Origin: Hyalella azteca
Taxonomy: Eukaryota; Arthropoda; Malacostraca; Amphipoda; Hyalellidae
NCBI RefSeq assembly: GCF_000764305.2
Contig: NW_025937404.1
Coordinates: 367,219 to 431,218 of the forward strand
DNA: 64,000 nucleotides
Direction: 5' to 3'
The position numbers were made by a program, and so were the translations under genes. Below the pieces are notes generated by a model. The model was not told the origin of the DNA. It was given only the letters and a program-made list of their open reading frames with translations, and did not search any database. Below are positions 1 to 12,140 of the stretch, one piece after another. Numbering within the stretch: the stretch's first letter is position 1; the number at the start of each line of letters is the position of its first letter.

Positions 1-1840
1 TTTACTTTGAATTCCTGATTTTACATTTGCGTGAACTTTTACTCAGAATTTTTGGGTTACAAACTACTGATGGGTTTCTTTAGCAATTTAAGACGTTATT
101 ATTGTATTACTTAACTTATTTTCACTTAATCAGTCTAGTAGGCTAAGGTGCGCTGTCATGTATGACTGAAGCACAATTAAGGACGGCAGTGCGGCGCATA
201 GCACAGCCATGCAGGGAGAGATCATATCAAATAAAACTGTTACATTGACGCTTCTTTTTCAGACCTATAAATCTGCATAAACATATTTTGTGGTTATCCC
301 AATAGCCTAGATTGCAGATATTCTACCGTAGAGCAACACTCTCTAAGAACAGTCAAGTAAAAATAAAAATAGACAACTTTCTTCCGCGTACAAGGAGCAT
401 AACGATTTCCAAGAATTTCAAGATTCGAGGGAAGCTCTCAGTGAGAAGCCGCGAATATTGGTGGAGAGTTCGACACGCAGAGAAAGCTGATCTTAGCGCC
501 TTTCTTGTGATCGGATTAATGAATATTCACTGAAAAATGAAGCTCTTCTACACAACGAGCAGAAAGCCTCGATCGGTCTGCGCATATAATTCTTGTAAAT
601 ATCTAACAAGAACCAATAAATGTTATCATCATATTCATGCGCCCCTTCAAAAACTTGAATTGAATGGTATACTATCGATTCAAAAAATATATCTTATATG
701 AAGTAAGCTCTCGTAACAGACGCCATTGGAATAGCACATCGTATAAAAAATACGATTGACGACAATTTCAGACTTTAAGGTCAACAATATATTTTCAAAA
801 TATTCTTCTGCAAATACTCGTCCATTCGTGTTCCTGCACACTTGGTCAAGTGGGCAGGAAATCGTAATGGTTGAGTTTTTTCTAAAGCCTTTCACGGATG
901 TACAGTGCGTGCAATCTCTATCAGGATTTTGAGTGTCATATGTGACCCGCCCGCGATATTCTCAAGTTGATTGATTAAATTATTAACAGCTATCGGTAGG
1001 GATTGATTTATCCCATTGTTCAGTTTTTATTATTTTCGTTGCATGATAATAATAATATCTAAAAGCTTTGTTACTTCCGTTTAAACGACAACTTAGTTTC
1101 CGTCGTGGTGTCATTCATTATCACTCTGCCCTTGCTAGCCGGCTGTGTTCCGCTTCACCCGGCCCTATCATACTGCTTGGTCAGGCTATTTGGAGCCGCA
1201 GTTCTCGTAAGTTTTAATTCAGTGACCATTCGATCATTTATGTAGTCAATTTATTTTGCTCTAAATTTCAGTGTTAACGATTCACTTACGATATAAAATA
1301 CTCGCATCTGGACATTGGGTGATATACATTGCATAGTACATAGCCATAGCATATGCCATGCATAGTACATAGTTCAGCCATTGTTACTCGTAAAATTTTC
1401 ATGAATCTAATGTCAAATTCATCAATTCGATATCATTTGAATTTGTAAAGAATACGTCAAATTGTAAATCATTTCTTGTTATTTTGCATATTACGTTTTA
1501 GGTTGCCGATAAACTACCAGAATTAAATAAAGTCACACTGGTACCAACACCTGCTTTGTTTAAACCTGATACCACTTGGGCCAAGCGAGCTGCCGCCGTG
1601 ACACATAGGACCTGCATTCACATTTATTACTCTGAAGTATTTCATTTAAACTGGTTTTTAACCAAGAATATATAAGTTTATTTTTTTTTTTGCATTGGAA
1701 TGAGAATTTCGTGTAAAGAGACAAGTTAAAAAGAAGATTTTTTTCAAGTGACTCTACCGAAGAAAGATGTATTTAAAGTCAAGGGGCGCACTTAAGACAT
1801 GTTTTGCTTCATGACCGCGGGCACAAAACCATCAATCCTT
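1..1840. other. AT-rich stretch with no certain gene
   Basis: No recognisable gene or repeat can be named here. The only exon-like pieces are about 1100-1203, an open hydrophobic reading flanked by an acceptor-like ...TTAG and a GTAAGT donor, and about 1503-1679, an open reading after a TTTTAG. They are in compatible phase but match no family I recognise, so they are treated under findings only. Confidence 0.4.
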
Positions 1841-1850
1841 CGACAGACGA

Positions 1851-2085
1851 AGCATGTAAGCTGCGCAAGACAGCGCCTCACTCCGCTACACGCCACCAAT
1901 GCTACACACGAGGCGTGTAAGCTGCGCAAGACAGCGCCTGACTTCGCTACACGCCACCAATGCTACACACGAGGCGTGTAAGCTGCGCAAGACAGCGCCT
2001 CACTCCGCTACACGCCACCAATGCTACACACGAGGCGTGTAAGCGGCGCAAGACAGCGCCTCACTCCGCTACACTAGGCGTGTAA
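1851..2085. repeat. 61-bp minisatellite, about 4 copies
   Basis: The block CTGCGCAAGACAGCGCC recurs at 1861, 1922, 1983 and (with one change) 2044, a period of 61 bp. Each unit also carries CTACACGCCACCAATGC. The last unit is truncated. GC content is far above that of the flanks. Copies differ by only one or two bases, so the array is young or homogenised. Confidence 0.9.
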
Positions 2086-2099
2086 ACTGCTCCGGATTT

Positions 2100-3520
2100 G
2101 ATTATTGAAGTGATATTTTTTTATTCACATAATAACTCAAATTTTATAAAGTCTAAACTGTATACAAATGTAATGTTTTTTACTTGGATGCCATTGAGTG
2201 ACTTGCGTAGAAGAAATTTTTTTCAGACAAGTTGATCACCGAGCCTACAATATTCGACCACTGGTATGAGCAGTTCGTAGTAACAAAAAATTCGCTAATA
2301 CTTTCCGTAGTCGATTTCAGAATATCGACTTGCTTCTACGGTAGAATGCCCGTGTTCGAACTGCTTGACTAATGTGTTGAGGGCAAACTTTAGAGCAAAA
2401 TTAGGAAAATTTTCCGTGTTATCCGAGGTTCCGCGGTCAAACTTGCAAACACAGACATCCATGAGCGGCACTTCTACATAGTGATGAGGTTGAGCGCTAC
2501 TCCTAGGACGGCTGCCTGATGTACGATGCGTAATGACAGAGCATTATGGATCATGAAACCACCCGCCACACAGCTATCGATGGCCCCAAAATGCCGCCAT
2601 AAACAACACCTGCTGATACATCACGCAGCGGCAAACATTTTCTCGCTAATATGGAAGATTGGCTTGTGAAGTCGCTAGTAAATTCTGCTGCCGAGATAAT
2701 GATAAGCCCAGCGATCTTCTGCATAACAGACGCATTGATGTTTTAATCTGGAGTATGAGATAGAATTTTTTTATTAAATAAAAAATATGATGTTTTATTT
2801 TGTTGTTCAGGGTGTATAGTAGAAATTTGATCTTGAAACTAGAGCAAGGTTGTGTTATTGTTAGGGAAACTGGCTCTTTAAAAATTTCAGAACGAGTTTT
2901 CATTTCGATGACGTAATAGGCAAGGAATACTGAGAAATAAATAAAGCTATCAAATTGCCTCCTGCATTTTACAACACAACATCTAAGCAATTATTGGTAA
3001 TAGGTAAATCTCACTTTTTGAATAATAAAAGAATTGTTCCACATACTAGAAATTGATATTGATTGGCCGGTCTTCTTGATAGAGAAGTTTATAAAGACCA
3101 GTCACACACAGAAAAATATGAAACCATTCAATGAAAACGGTAAATATAGCTTATTCGTTCACTGAGTTTTCTGTCAATTAATGGCGGGAATTTCTAAATT
3201 GTGCTATGGGTGCCACAAGCGATAGACGACAATAACGTTCCCGATATTTAATTAAATATTTCTACCTCAAGAAATGTTTATCATGAAGCACTATGAAATA
3301 CGGCAACTGCTGCCATTCGTGACTCATCTGGTCCCCTTGGCTTGGATCAACGTCAAATTGAGATATTACACGTATTTTATGCGTCAATTTATAAGCGCAT
3401 TGAATAAAATAAAATGCTATATGTTATATAAATTACTGGCATGTGTGTAGCTTTAGTTGTACGAGGGGCGAAAAGAGCGTTGACGGAATGGTAAGCCTCA
3501 AAGTGGTAAGATATTACAAA
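2100..3520. other. No recognisable feature
   Basis: AT-rich sequence with no supported gene. Short open readings are interrupted and resemble nothing I know. Confidence 0.4.
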
Positions 3521-3524
3521 AAAT

Positions 3525-3860
3525 TTAAACAGCATCTGTTAACCGCTAATAGTTAACACATATGCTGCTCAACAGTATAGATACCCTGACCTATGGGGTA
3601 ACAGATGCTGCTCAACAGTATAGATACCCTGATCTATGCATGGAGCAACAGATGCTGCTGAACCGTATAGATACCCTGATATATATAGGGAACAGATGTT
3701 ACTCAACAGTATAGTTACTCTGATCTATGGAGCAACAGATGCTGCTGAACAGTATAGATACCCTAATCTATGGGGAACAGATGTTACTCAACAGTATAGA
3801 TACCCTGATCTATGGGGAAACAGATGCTGCTCAACAGTATAGTGTATAGAAACCCTGATA
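3525..3860. repeat. About 45-bp minisatellite, about 7 copies
   Basis: Units of the type AACAGATGCTGCTCAACAG followed by TATAGATACCCTGATCTATG recur about every 40-45 bp between 3540 and 3855. Where the period is a multiple of three, the unit stays open (for example 3636-3842), but it has no start context, splice sites or flanking coding sequence, so it is read as a non-coding array. Confidence 0.85.
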
Positions 3861-3864
3861 CCAT

Positions 3865-5130
3865 AGTTCGGGCGTAAAAGATATACTGTACGTCAAGATG
3901 GTCATTAGATTAGTGATACTTTTGACATGAACCAATTTAAATATATTTATTATGGTTGTTAGGTCTTCAGACCTTTGTTTCAGTAAACAAAGAAGAATTG
4001 ATCGGAAGCCTTAATGAGCTTGTTACTTTTCCTATCTCTTACTTTTTTCGACTACATAATTAGAGCATTGAAACCGTATCAGATGTCTCATCAAAATTGT
4101 CATGGAAGACGAATCGAGAAAAGTAGCAGCCCCAAACAAAACAAAGTAGTTTACTTGACATAAATCTTGAGGGCAAATGCCATTCAAACTGCTTTTATTC
4201 ACCAAGATAAAATGCACGACCTCGTTAGACGGCAAATAAGGCTTCATTACCACCGCAGATAATTTAGCAATACCAACAAGTTGCCGATGCATCACAGGCA
4301 TGAAGCCGGCACCAATGGCATTATAGTGAACCACTCCGGGGATAATTAAACCAACTGGCCGGTCTTCTGGAGTCTAATTTGCACTTTTGAATCATTTAAA
4401 CGTTATCTGTAGGATGTCTGTAGCTCAGCGTGAGGCCTGGCTTGCTTCCATACCACTTCGACACGCTGATCCCCACCAGCCGCGTTCACATAAAACACCA
4501 CTCGCCCGATGCTTTGGTTATCGATACGGAATTTAAATCACATAATGTCGTAATTATATATAAGAGGAATACCTGAGGAAATTACATATAAAGAATTTCT
4601 TTATTTGAACGTGTGTCTAAATGATACGTGTGAACATTATAAGAAATACACACGTATACGACCTCTGGATTTGCAGTTTTTATGTCGATAATTCGAGTTG
4701 CGGCCGCGGAGTGAACACGGCTCGCACGGGCGCACTCTTCCTCCCCGGCATCAATGGTTTCTAATTAAGAGTTGCTCGCTCATTGGTTACTCCTAATCAA
4801 CAAAGAAGAGTGACTCGTTTTCTATGATAATTTGATTCAGCTGGCCGCTCAATCGCTGCACAAACCTTATCTCACGCGATGACTCTTCATTCAGCTCCGC
4901 CTAAGATTTAATGCTCGAAATTTCTGCCGCGTAACATTCGAACGCTACCATATGCTTGGTCAAAACTGTTCGAATAACTTGAGAGCTTTTTTTTAACTGG
5001 TACAGTGATGATGTCAGAAAGTCAAGCACAGATGATTTCATGACAAATGAGACCCAATAAAGGAAACATTGCAATTTTCGGATGCATATTAAATAGTATT
5101 ATTTAATTAAAAAGTTCACTAAGTCCAGCT
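3865..5130. other. No recognisable feature
   Basis: No gene, RNA or classified repeat recognised. The minus-strand open reading at 4032-4334 has no family resemblance and no splice support. Confidence 0.4.
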
Positions 5131-5137
5131 AATAGGC

Positions 5138-5440
5138 AGAGGTGGGCATAAGCGCGCTACATGTAGCGACCGCTACTAGCAGCAGCTACATTTTTAGTAG
5201 CGGTAGCGGCGCTTAATTCAAGTAATTGTAGCGGTAGCAAATAGACGGAATACGTCCAACGTTACATCCGACGAAGACTCGGAGACGGAGGACGACGAAG
5301 GCGGCGCATCAGCGTGACCGTGGACTACGACGTCCTAAACTCATCATAAGGTCATAAGGTAGCGGTAGCGCCCGCTACATACATATTTAAGTAGCGATAC
5401 AAGGTTTTGCCGCTACAGCGCTACCGCTACATTTATTATT
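5138..5440. mobile_element. hAT-like MITE remnant with GTAGCGG subterminal repeats
   Basis: It starts CAGAGGTGGGCA, a typical hAT-type terminal sequence, followed by many direct and inverted copies of GTAGCGGTAGCG/CGCTACCGCTAC up to about 5440. The middle (about 5270-5335) is nearly the same as sequence at 27595-27650 (GGAGACGGAGGACGAC...), so it shares an interior with another repeat. No clear target-site duplication was found, so the right border is approximate. Confidence 0.6.
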
Positions 5441-5603
5441 TATAGATAAAGCCTCTAGATTTTACTTAATAGTATTAAATATTATTTAAAAGCCAGCATG
5501 AGACTTACATAATATAGATTACAGAATAAAACTATACGAAAAATTTCGGTGTAATGTTATCAACCTCAGCCTGCTGCTAGTGTCAACATGTTAGTTGTTA
5601 ACA

Positions 5604-5740
5604 GAGGTGGGCAGTAGCGCGCTACATGTATAGCGGCCGCTACTAGCGGCCGCTACATTTTCAGTAGCGGTAGCAGCACCACATTTAAGCAATTTGTAGC
5701 GGTAGCGGCCGCTACATTTCAAAGTAGCGCTGTTACAGCT
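5604..5740. mobile_element. Second hAT-like MITE end of the GTAGCGG family
   Basis: It starts CAGAGGTGGGCAGTAGCG and repeats the left-end organisation of the element at 5138, with GTAGCGGCCGCTAC subterminal repeats. Only about 135 bp is present and no opposite end is visible, so it is either truncated or a solo end. Confidence 0.6.
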
Positions 5741-5744
5741 CTAA

Positions 5745-8000
5745 AAAAATGATAATAATTGAGAGTTCCTAACGTCTCAGTGAGACCCATGCACCGGCAG
5801 TTCGTGCGGTTTTCCAGGTCACGTGTGGGAATGAAATTCTCATGAGAAATGTGTTTTATTATTTATTGTTTAAAAAGGTTTAGAGGCTTGAAATATATAA
5901 TATTGGTGAAAGTGGAGCTGAATACGAATGAATTAGAAATGAAGCTCACTGATATTGTTTTTGTCGAATGCATATTAATTCTAGCCGTAAACCAGAGCGA
6001 TACAAATCAAAATTCGTGAATGAACATTAAATTATTTACTTTACAAAATATCCCGTTCCTTTACATCAGAAAACGAGGAAAATTTAATCATGAAAATTAC
6101 TATTTGTCTACAGATAACTTTGAATTACGTGCGAGTGTTCCTATGCTGTCAATTGACTACAAAGTTACTGTACAAGCTCTTGATTAGCATAAGTGTACAA
6201 GTGTACACTTAAAAGTCACAGATTCAGTTATAAAAATAGACATTTGACAAAGGATAAATGTGTATAAAAACATGAACCAGCGATCATAGAACTCAAGGTA
6301 TATGTTAGAATTCATCAGAGTATTATTGACTATTCATTTCTTAATGGATTGGGTAAATTATTGTTGTTAATTAAGATATCACAATTATTGGTCGCAAGCA
6401 TGGAAAGTATTTGAAAAGTAGAGTCATGCATCTATTTTCCCAAATTATTAGTAAACAGAACTATTCCCCATTATATTTACTTGGAATCTTTTCTAAAAAA
6501 ACATGGAATGTTTTATGAAGAATAAGTAGGAGTTGAAATTTACTCCCATTAAAAAATTTACTCCCATTCCTGCTCGGTGTCGTCGGAACATTTCGTGCCG
6601 GCTACAAGTCGTAAATTTTATTAACGGAAATGCGAAGTTATATATGCAATTTAAGCCAGAAAACTTTAATGCACCGCAGTTATTTACATCAAATTATGAT
6701 TTATAATAATAATATTCACAGGGATTATATTAGAATTATACACATTATATATGTATTTAAATATCATTATACATATAAATGTTTATGTTCAAAAAAGTTT
6801 GCCCCATAATATATTCACCGGTACCGTAGTAAGTTTTCCACTCGTAGAAATATATATTTTAAGTCAGTGTTTGTTATATTGAACATGATGATGATGTAAT
6901 TTTTTACAAATAAATGTAATTTCTATGAACATAAAAACCTCAATGGTTTTAAAATTCAAAAATATTTATAATGAGTGATTTATCCTGAAGCACCCAAACG
7001 ATTTAATGTCGCGATGTTAAATTGTTTTATTTGCAAGCGCCCAGAGTAACCAATCCCTGGTGGAAGATTTGGATAGTAATTATCACAAAATAGTGCTAAA
7101 AAATGCTCATTAACACAATTTTTTCAACTTCCTTCTTCTTTCCTTCTTTACCTGGCTTCTTCTTCTTTACTGGCAACTACGAAGGACGGATCCAAATTTT
7201 GCGGATTTTCTTGCTCATGGGCTGCTCATTTACTCCCTCCACATTGGGTCGCCTGCCGAAGACCACCATTGCCCTGGATGTAATGGACTATCATGATTCC
7301 TGCCTTCCGGAACGTAGCCTATAACACTTCAAGCCGTCCGTATCTAGGCCGTGGGTCGAACCAGCCCTCGGTCGAACGGCCACTTGTCGAAGGACGATAA
7401 ATTTTGGAACAGAACTACGCTATCTGAAACCTAACCTCAGATGCGGTGAACGTAAAGTTACGTAATTTCACGATGCCTGGAAGTCATATTCGGTCCGCGG
7501 CCTGGTGGTGCACGGCAGGTGATGGTCAAGGCCGGAAGAGGAGAAAGCCGAGTGGTGCACGGCCCGCACGGGCACGGCTGATTGGTGTTGGTCCGGAGAG
7601 ATCCAAGGCGTTCGATTCTGACGATTCAGGGCTTATTGGTGCACAAAATTGGTGGTGCACGGCTGCGCTCCCCTCCGCCTCCAACATCTACGTGCATTTG
7701 AATGATTTGTTCCTCATCCTGCATTCCAGCTTACTGGAACTAGTGCAGACTGCAGAGTGACTGAGTGAGTGCAGACGGCCAGACGCCCTTGGAGGATGGA
7801 GTGGAGCCTTCAGCCTTGGACGATTGATGTCGGTTGGTTTCGGCATATTAAGGTTTTGTATTTTAGCAGGATCGATATTTTGGTTGGGTGAAGAGTGGCA
7901 TTTTTGTTCTCTTACAATATACAAATTAATACAATTAACGTTTTTTAATGGAAAAAGGTTTGACGCGATCCGGTATTGGTGCGGTGGTGGACTGGTGAGT
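5745..8000. other. No recognisable gene; local GC-rich patch
   Basis: AT-rich and featureless to about 7330. From 7440 to 7790 the sequence is GC-richer and repeats TTGGTGGTGCACGGC-type strings, with an open reading at 7446-7760 that I cannot assign. It does not look like a domain, and no splice structure was found. Confidence 0.35.
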
Positions 8001-8004
8001 GATT

Positions 8005-8950
8005 ACTTTCGCCTGATACAATTGCCCCGTTGCCCAATAGTAACTGAATTGTTTCACCAAAATGTTCCCCCATGCTTACCTAACAGACACAGAGCACTAT
8101 GCCAACCAATAAGTTTTATCTCTCATGCACGTGCCAATGGTGCCATCATGTCCACCTTGCAGATCCATGTGCCGCATATGCTTGCAAGTTGCAATCCTTG
8201 CATCTCCTCTGGTGTCCCCATTGCCTCCTTGGTTCAATGTACTTGTAGACAAGTACTTTTTGGACCAATTTTGTTTGGCTACAGTGTCAGTTACCTCTTC
8301 TGATGCTGCTGTACAAATTTTCTCTGATAGACTGATATGACTCAGACTAACTCAAAATTTCTTACTCAACAGCATAGTGGCAAAGCAGAGAGTTTTTTAG
8401 ACTCTCCTTCAAGTTCATTTTTGAGTCCTATAAGTAGACCAGTAAAGTATCCTGGATACCAGCATTATCATACTTAAGAAATTGGTTTAAATTTTGAGTA
8501 AATGAAGAAATTAAAAATGAACTGATTCTAAAAAAGCTCTGGTTTGCCACTATGCTCAACAGCAATCTACACGGATGCGTCGCAGATCAAAACCCCCACA
8601 CCCTCCACATCCGCGGCACTGTTCATCCCATCCAAAGGTGTTCTACTGAGCTGGAAGCTCCGTCCGGAGGTAGAAGTAATAGAGTCGGAGCTTTTTGCCA
8701 TTCGAGAAGCCTTGCATTGGTCTCAGAATAATCTCACAACAGAAAAAATTGTTATACTCACTGATTCACAAGCATCCATTCATCTCATAAGAAATAGACA
8801 GCCCTCATGCTACCTTAACCTAATATTTCTAATTCAGAGCAAAATTATGTCTTTAACCTCCTCTCATGAAGTATATATCCAATACATTCCTGGACATAAA
8901 GGAATATCCGGCAATGAGACAGCAGATCGCGCTGCCCACTATGCAGAGGG
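8005..8950 (+). pseudogene. LINE remnant (copy A): RNase H region of a non-LTR retrotransposon
   Basis: The part before the MITE at 8373 reads in shifted frames, with LINE-like motifs (PRCPIVTELF near 8020, PLPPWF near 8220). After the MITE, 8563-8950 encodes an RNase H domain with all the expected acidic residues: YTDAS, VIESELFAIREA, LTDSQAS and GHKGISGNETADRAA. A homologous, more fragmented copy lies at 49353-54035 and shares motifs such as LRPEVE. No poly-A tail or target duplication is visible. The type is jockey/I-like, inferred from the RNase H placement. It is a 5'-truncated relic interrupted by a MITE. Confidence 0.8.
8373..8554. mobile_element. 182-bp MITE with 8-bp target duplication CTCAACAG
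   Basis: Terminal inverted repeats CATAGTGGCAAAGCAGAG and CTCTGGTTTGCCACTATG are flanked on both sides by the exact 8-bp duplication CTCAACAG (8365-8372 and 8555-8562). The 8-bp duplication is typical of hAT-superfamily elements. It splits LINE copy A; removing it restores the upstream LINE frame to the start of the RNase H domain. A second member in inverse orientation is at 38929-43210. It has no coding capacity. Confidence 0.92.
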
Positions 8951-9130
8951 TGGATGCAGCGTCGCCAATATATGGATTTTTAAGCCCAAAGCATCGCCGG
9001 CCATTTTAAAGATGCGTTGCCAGGTAATTTTTAATGAAAAGCCATTTACGCTGAGTAATGACGAACTATTTGGAATTGGAATTGGGGTGCGTGGTGACCT
9101 ACGGTCACGACCTTTAAATCGGTCATACAC
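8943..9130. mobile_element. Fragment related to the CCAGGGTGCAGA MITE, plus unclassified repeat
   Basis: 8943-9020 resembles, in inverse orientation, the right end of the element at 50878-51257 (shared GCGTCGCCAA.ATATGG and GGGCTTAAAAATCC-type strings). The adjoining 9065-9125 is similar to 37850-37910 (TTGGAATTGG.GTGCGTG.TGACCT). Together these replace the expected continuation of the LINE ORF after the RNase H domain. Confidence 0.5.
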
Positions 9131-9289
9131 GCTGCCTAAAAAACTTTTACTAGCATCAAAAAAATTAAAAGTTCACACTCTTATGTTAACAAAAAAGTTC
9201 AAATATACCATATTCACAGCTGTCCTAAGAAAAAATATAAAAATTTGACAATTGCAAAAAAATTAAAACCACGTACCAAAACAATTCGG

Positions 9290-9780
9290 CACGTTCACAC
9301 GTCTTCCCACCCTCCCCTCTCTCAACCCTCCATTCCTCAAGACTCCACTCTTATCATCCTCCTCCTCTCCCTCATCCTCCACACGTTTTCCAAATATCTC
9401 TTCACACTCTCAAACAGCCGCAGTTGCTCCCTCAGACAGACCCGTAATTATTGCCATCCACTCATCGTTTGTTCTCTCATGCCCCACCTCGTTAGTCTCA
9501 CCTCTCTCATTCAGAATCACCTCAATCATAGACTGACGCTCTCTCTCATACGTCCCACATTCCATCAACAAGTGCTCTACAAAACCTCATTCATTTAAAT
9601 GCAGCATTTGCCCTTTCCAGTAGCAATATTCTCGTAGTAACTCTGCACTCTGAAGTGTCTTATCTCTGAATTTTTGCCCACAGTTACGCAACCCCCGTAA
9701 ATCACCGTCCTGTCGAGGGGCTACCTTGGACGCGTCTCCAGAGCTCCTTCAACTACAAATAGAAGAAGAAGAAGACTTCG
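9290..9780 (-). pseudogene. C-terminal remnant of another LINE (minus strand)
   Basis: On the minus strand, about 9580 down to 9415 reads VEHLLMECGTYERERQ and continues openly to a stop. This is the H-x3-C zinc-knuckle-like motif (EHFLLEC.-Y type) found near the C-terminus of many non-LTR retrotransposon ORF2 proteins. Upstream on that strand, the reading is interrupted by frameshifts. The element type cannot be settled from this piece. Confidence 0.6.
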
Positions 9781-9784
9781 TTGG

Positions 9785-11020
9785 AGAATTTGTTCTGAAC
9801 TGAGAACTCTTCTTTTTTAGGCAAAGTAAAATTGATATTGTTTGTGGAGGACTTTCTGTCTCGACATTTTTGTGTTGTATCCTATTTGTATTTACGTGTA
9901 TGTGTATTATGTACTTTTGTCCAACAAAATTCACTATTCAATGTTTCTCTTTACTTGAAAATGAATGTTGCTAGGCCTACTTGCTACTTTCGAAACATAA
10001 CATAACCCCATCACAATACTTAAGTTAATAACATAATGTACCCCAATCCCCATTTTGATTGTGTGGCAGGGTGGCCCAGTGGTTAAAGTTCAGAGTACCA
10101 AGATTGGCGCAGAGAGTTATCTTTGCACTTTGCAGCCTTTGCTTTCAATGCTTTATGGGCCTTTTGCTGCCCATTTGCATTGGCTTTGCTTGACAATTAT
10201 AACAGATTAACAGAATCTAGTACTTGATTTGGCTGATTTTGGATTTTAAGGAGATCCAAATTGAAAATTCCAGGTTACTGGTTGTGGTTAGGCTTAGGCA
10301 CTTAGCCTCTTAGGGGCTAGGGCCTATGGCTATGGTGTTTGGAATTGGGGCAGGCAGGCTCAGCAGTCAGGATTGAAATTTTTATATAAGTTTTTGCACC
10401 CTTGTTTTACAATGAGTCTGAATGAGATACAAACTATATAATTCATCTAGCAGGAATTTTGCAGCTCCAAAAAATGGGGAAAATATCTAATTAGCCTACG
10501 GATTAGTGTAATTAGCTGAGGGAGAGTGGTGTGGCGGGGCTGCATCTAGAAACTTTTTGTTGCTGAGTTGTGGTCACTTGTGAGTGTGACTGCAAATCTG
10601 TGAATTACTGGCACCCAGTCAGCTGGCTGCTGCTAGCTATTAGGCCTAGCTAGTGCTTTGTCCGCTGCTCCGCATCCAGATCTGATGGCTGATGCCCCAA
10701 TGTAAAAAAGTCAGGCAGAGATTTTAGATTTTCTGTATTAATGGGTGAAAATGAATATTTATAGGTGATTTTCATCAACTGCAAGTGAAATAATATGCAT
10801 TTAAAAATTACTTTTACACATGTACAATTAATTTCCAATTTTATTATCAAATAATAAAAAATTAATTTTTTGAATTTTATTTTTAAAATATAAAAAACTC
10901 AATTGAAATTGAATCATGTTTAGCTATAGGAATTCATTAAATTGCATAGTTTAGATTATAAATAGGCTAAATAAAGTAAGACTTGTTGAATCCTAAGATT
11001 AAAACAAACAAAAACAAAGC
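9785..11020. other. No gene; AT-rich with a SINE head
   Basis: Apart from the SINE fragment at 10067-10117, nothing is recognised. 10790-10870 weakly resembles the inner part of the ACAACACTTC repeat family. Confidence 0.4.
10067..10117 (+). repeat. Truncated tRNA-derived SINE head
   Basis: CAGGGTGGCCCAGTGGTTAA and the following 25 bases match the 5' part of the full SINE at 29466-29755, including the A-box-like TGGCCCAGTGGT. The match breaks off before the B box, so this is a 3'-truncated copy or a recombined piece. Confidence 0.75.
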
Positions 11021-11029
11021 CTATTTTGG

Positions 11030-11275
11030 ATCAAGCATGGAATATATCTACTTGGTGAGCTGCAACTAAATTTCTTGAGCTGTGGTTGTATGGATTTGCC
11101 AGCCATGATTCCATTTCTTCTAGCCGTGATTTCATTTTTTCAAGCCATGAATTCTATATCTCAGCCATGAAAAACCATTTACAAGGTTCAAATTTATTTA
11201 CAAAATCCATGCATCCCAAGTCTCTAATTTAACTCTTAATACAGTCAAACGGCAACAACAATAACATTTGCCTTT
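11030..11275. repeat. Interspersed repeat shared with 43225-43475
   Basis: Starts near GCATGGAATATATCTACTTG and is closely similar over about 245 bp to 43225-43475, both ending near CAGTCAAACGGCAACAA. It contains repeated GCCATGATTCCATTT-like strings. Terminal structures are not evident, so the class is unknown. Confidence 0.75.
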
Positions 11276-11589
11276 ACTGTAAGCTGAAAATATGTTAATG
11301 CAGTCTGAAATGACCTCAACAAAAAGTTTAGCTTGACTTGTTTACATTATGATGGTTACATTCTGCAGGATGTTTTTGCGGGAATGGTAAAGTAATGTGA
11401 ATTGCGGATGTGAAAAATGTTATGAAATGACATGTTTGCAAAAAGCAAACCATGAATTTTTCAATCAAGCAAAAATTTATGACTTTTGAGCTGCAAGATT
11501 TCATACCCACTGAAATTATATGATATTAGAGCCATGATATTTCAGACAAAAATAGGATTTTTCCAGCCTGTTTTGGATTAGAATGAATA

Positions 11590-11760
11590 AGAAAAAAATA
11601 TAACTCAGTACTCACTGCAGTGAGTGACAGAGAGCGCATTTTCTCATCGACGAAAACTTGAGTTCATGGACAGACAGACAGACGGACGGACGGATGGACA
11701 TGGCGAGCACAATAGTGCATTTTTTCCATAAATGAGAAAATGCGCTAAAAATGCTTATGA
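11590..11760. repeat. Repeat with (GACA/GACG)n core, inverse copy at 41487-41630
   Basis: Contains AACTCAGTACTCACTGCAGT, a GACAGACAGACGGACGGACG-like simple repeat and GAGAAAATGCGC. The same string of elements occurs in inverse orientation at 41487-41630 inside the foldback element. This suggests a mobile piece rather than a chance microsatellite. Confidence 0.65.
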
Positions 11761-12140
11761 TTGCTAATAAGTTCAGAATTGTATAAATATCCCTTTGCCC
11801 ATTTCTCCTGCAAAAAAATATTAATATGGCACATTTTTGCCAGCAGCATTAAAAAATTACCTGTGAAATGACCAATCAATTTTATCCTTTTGGGGTACCG
11901 GTACCTAAATAGGTTCTTACATTTATTATTGTTATTATTACTACCGTACTTCCAATAGTTGAGTTATGACTAATGCTGCTGTGCATGAACATTTCCAGGT
12001 ACTTAATAAATTTTTTTTACTTACAGTACCAAAAATATGGTTCTATTGACAATCATAAATCATGAAGTTTGATTGCTTAGATTCACGTGATTATTGAGCT
12101 TACATCTTTCTGAAAGAGTGATAATTAGAAAGCCAACAAT

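Noticed and set aside
3636..3842. Small repeat-protein gene (GATDAAEQYRYP units)
   Set aside because: The reading is a by-product of the ~45-bp minisatellite; no start context, splice sites or conserved flanks.
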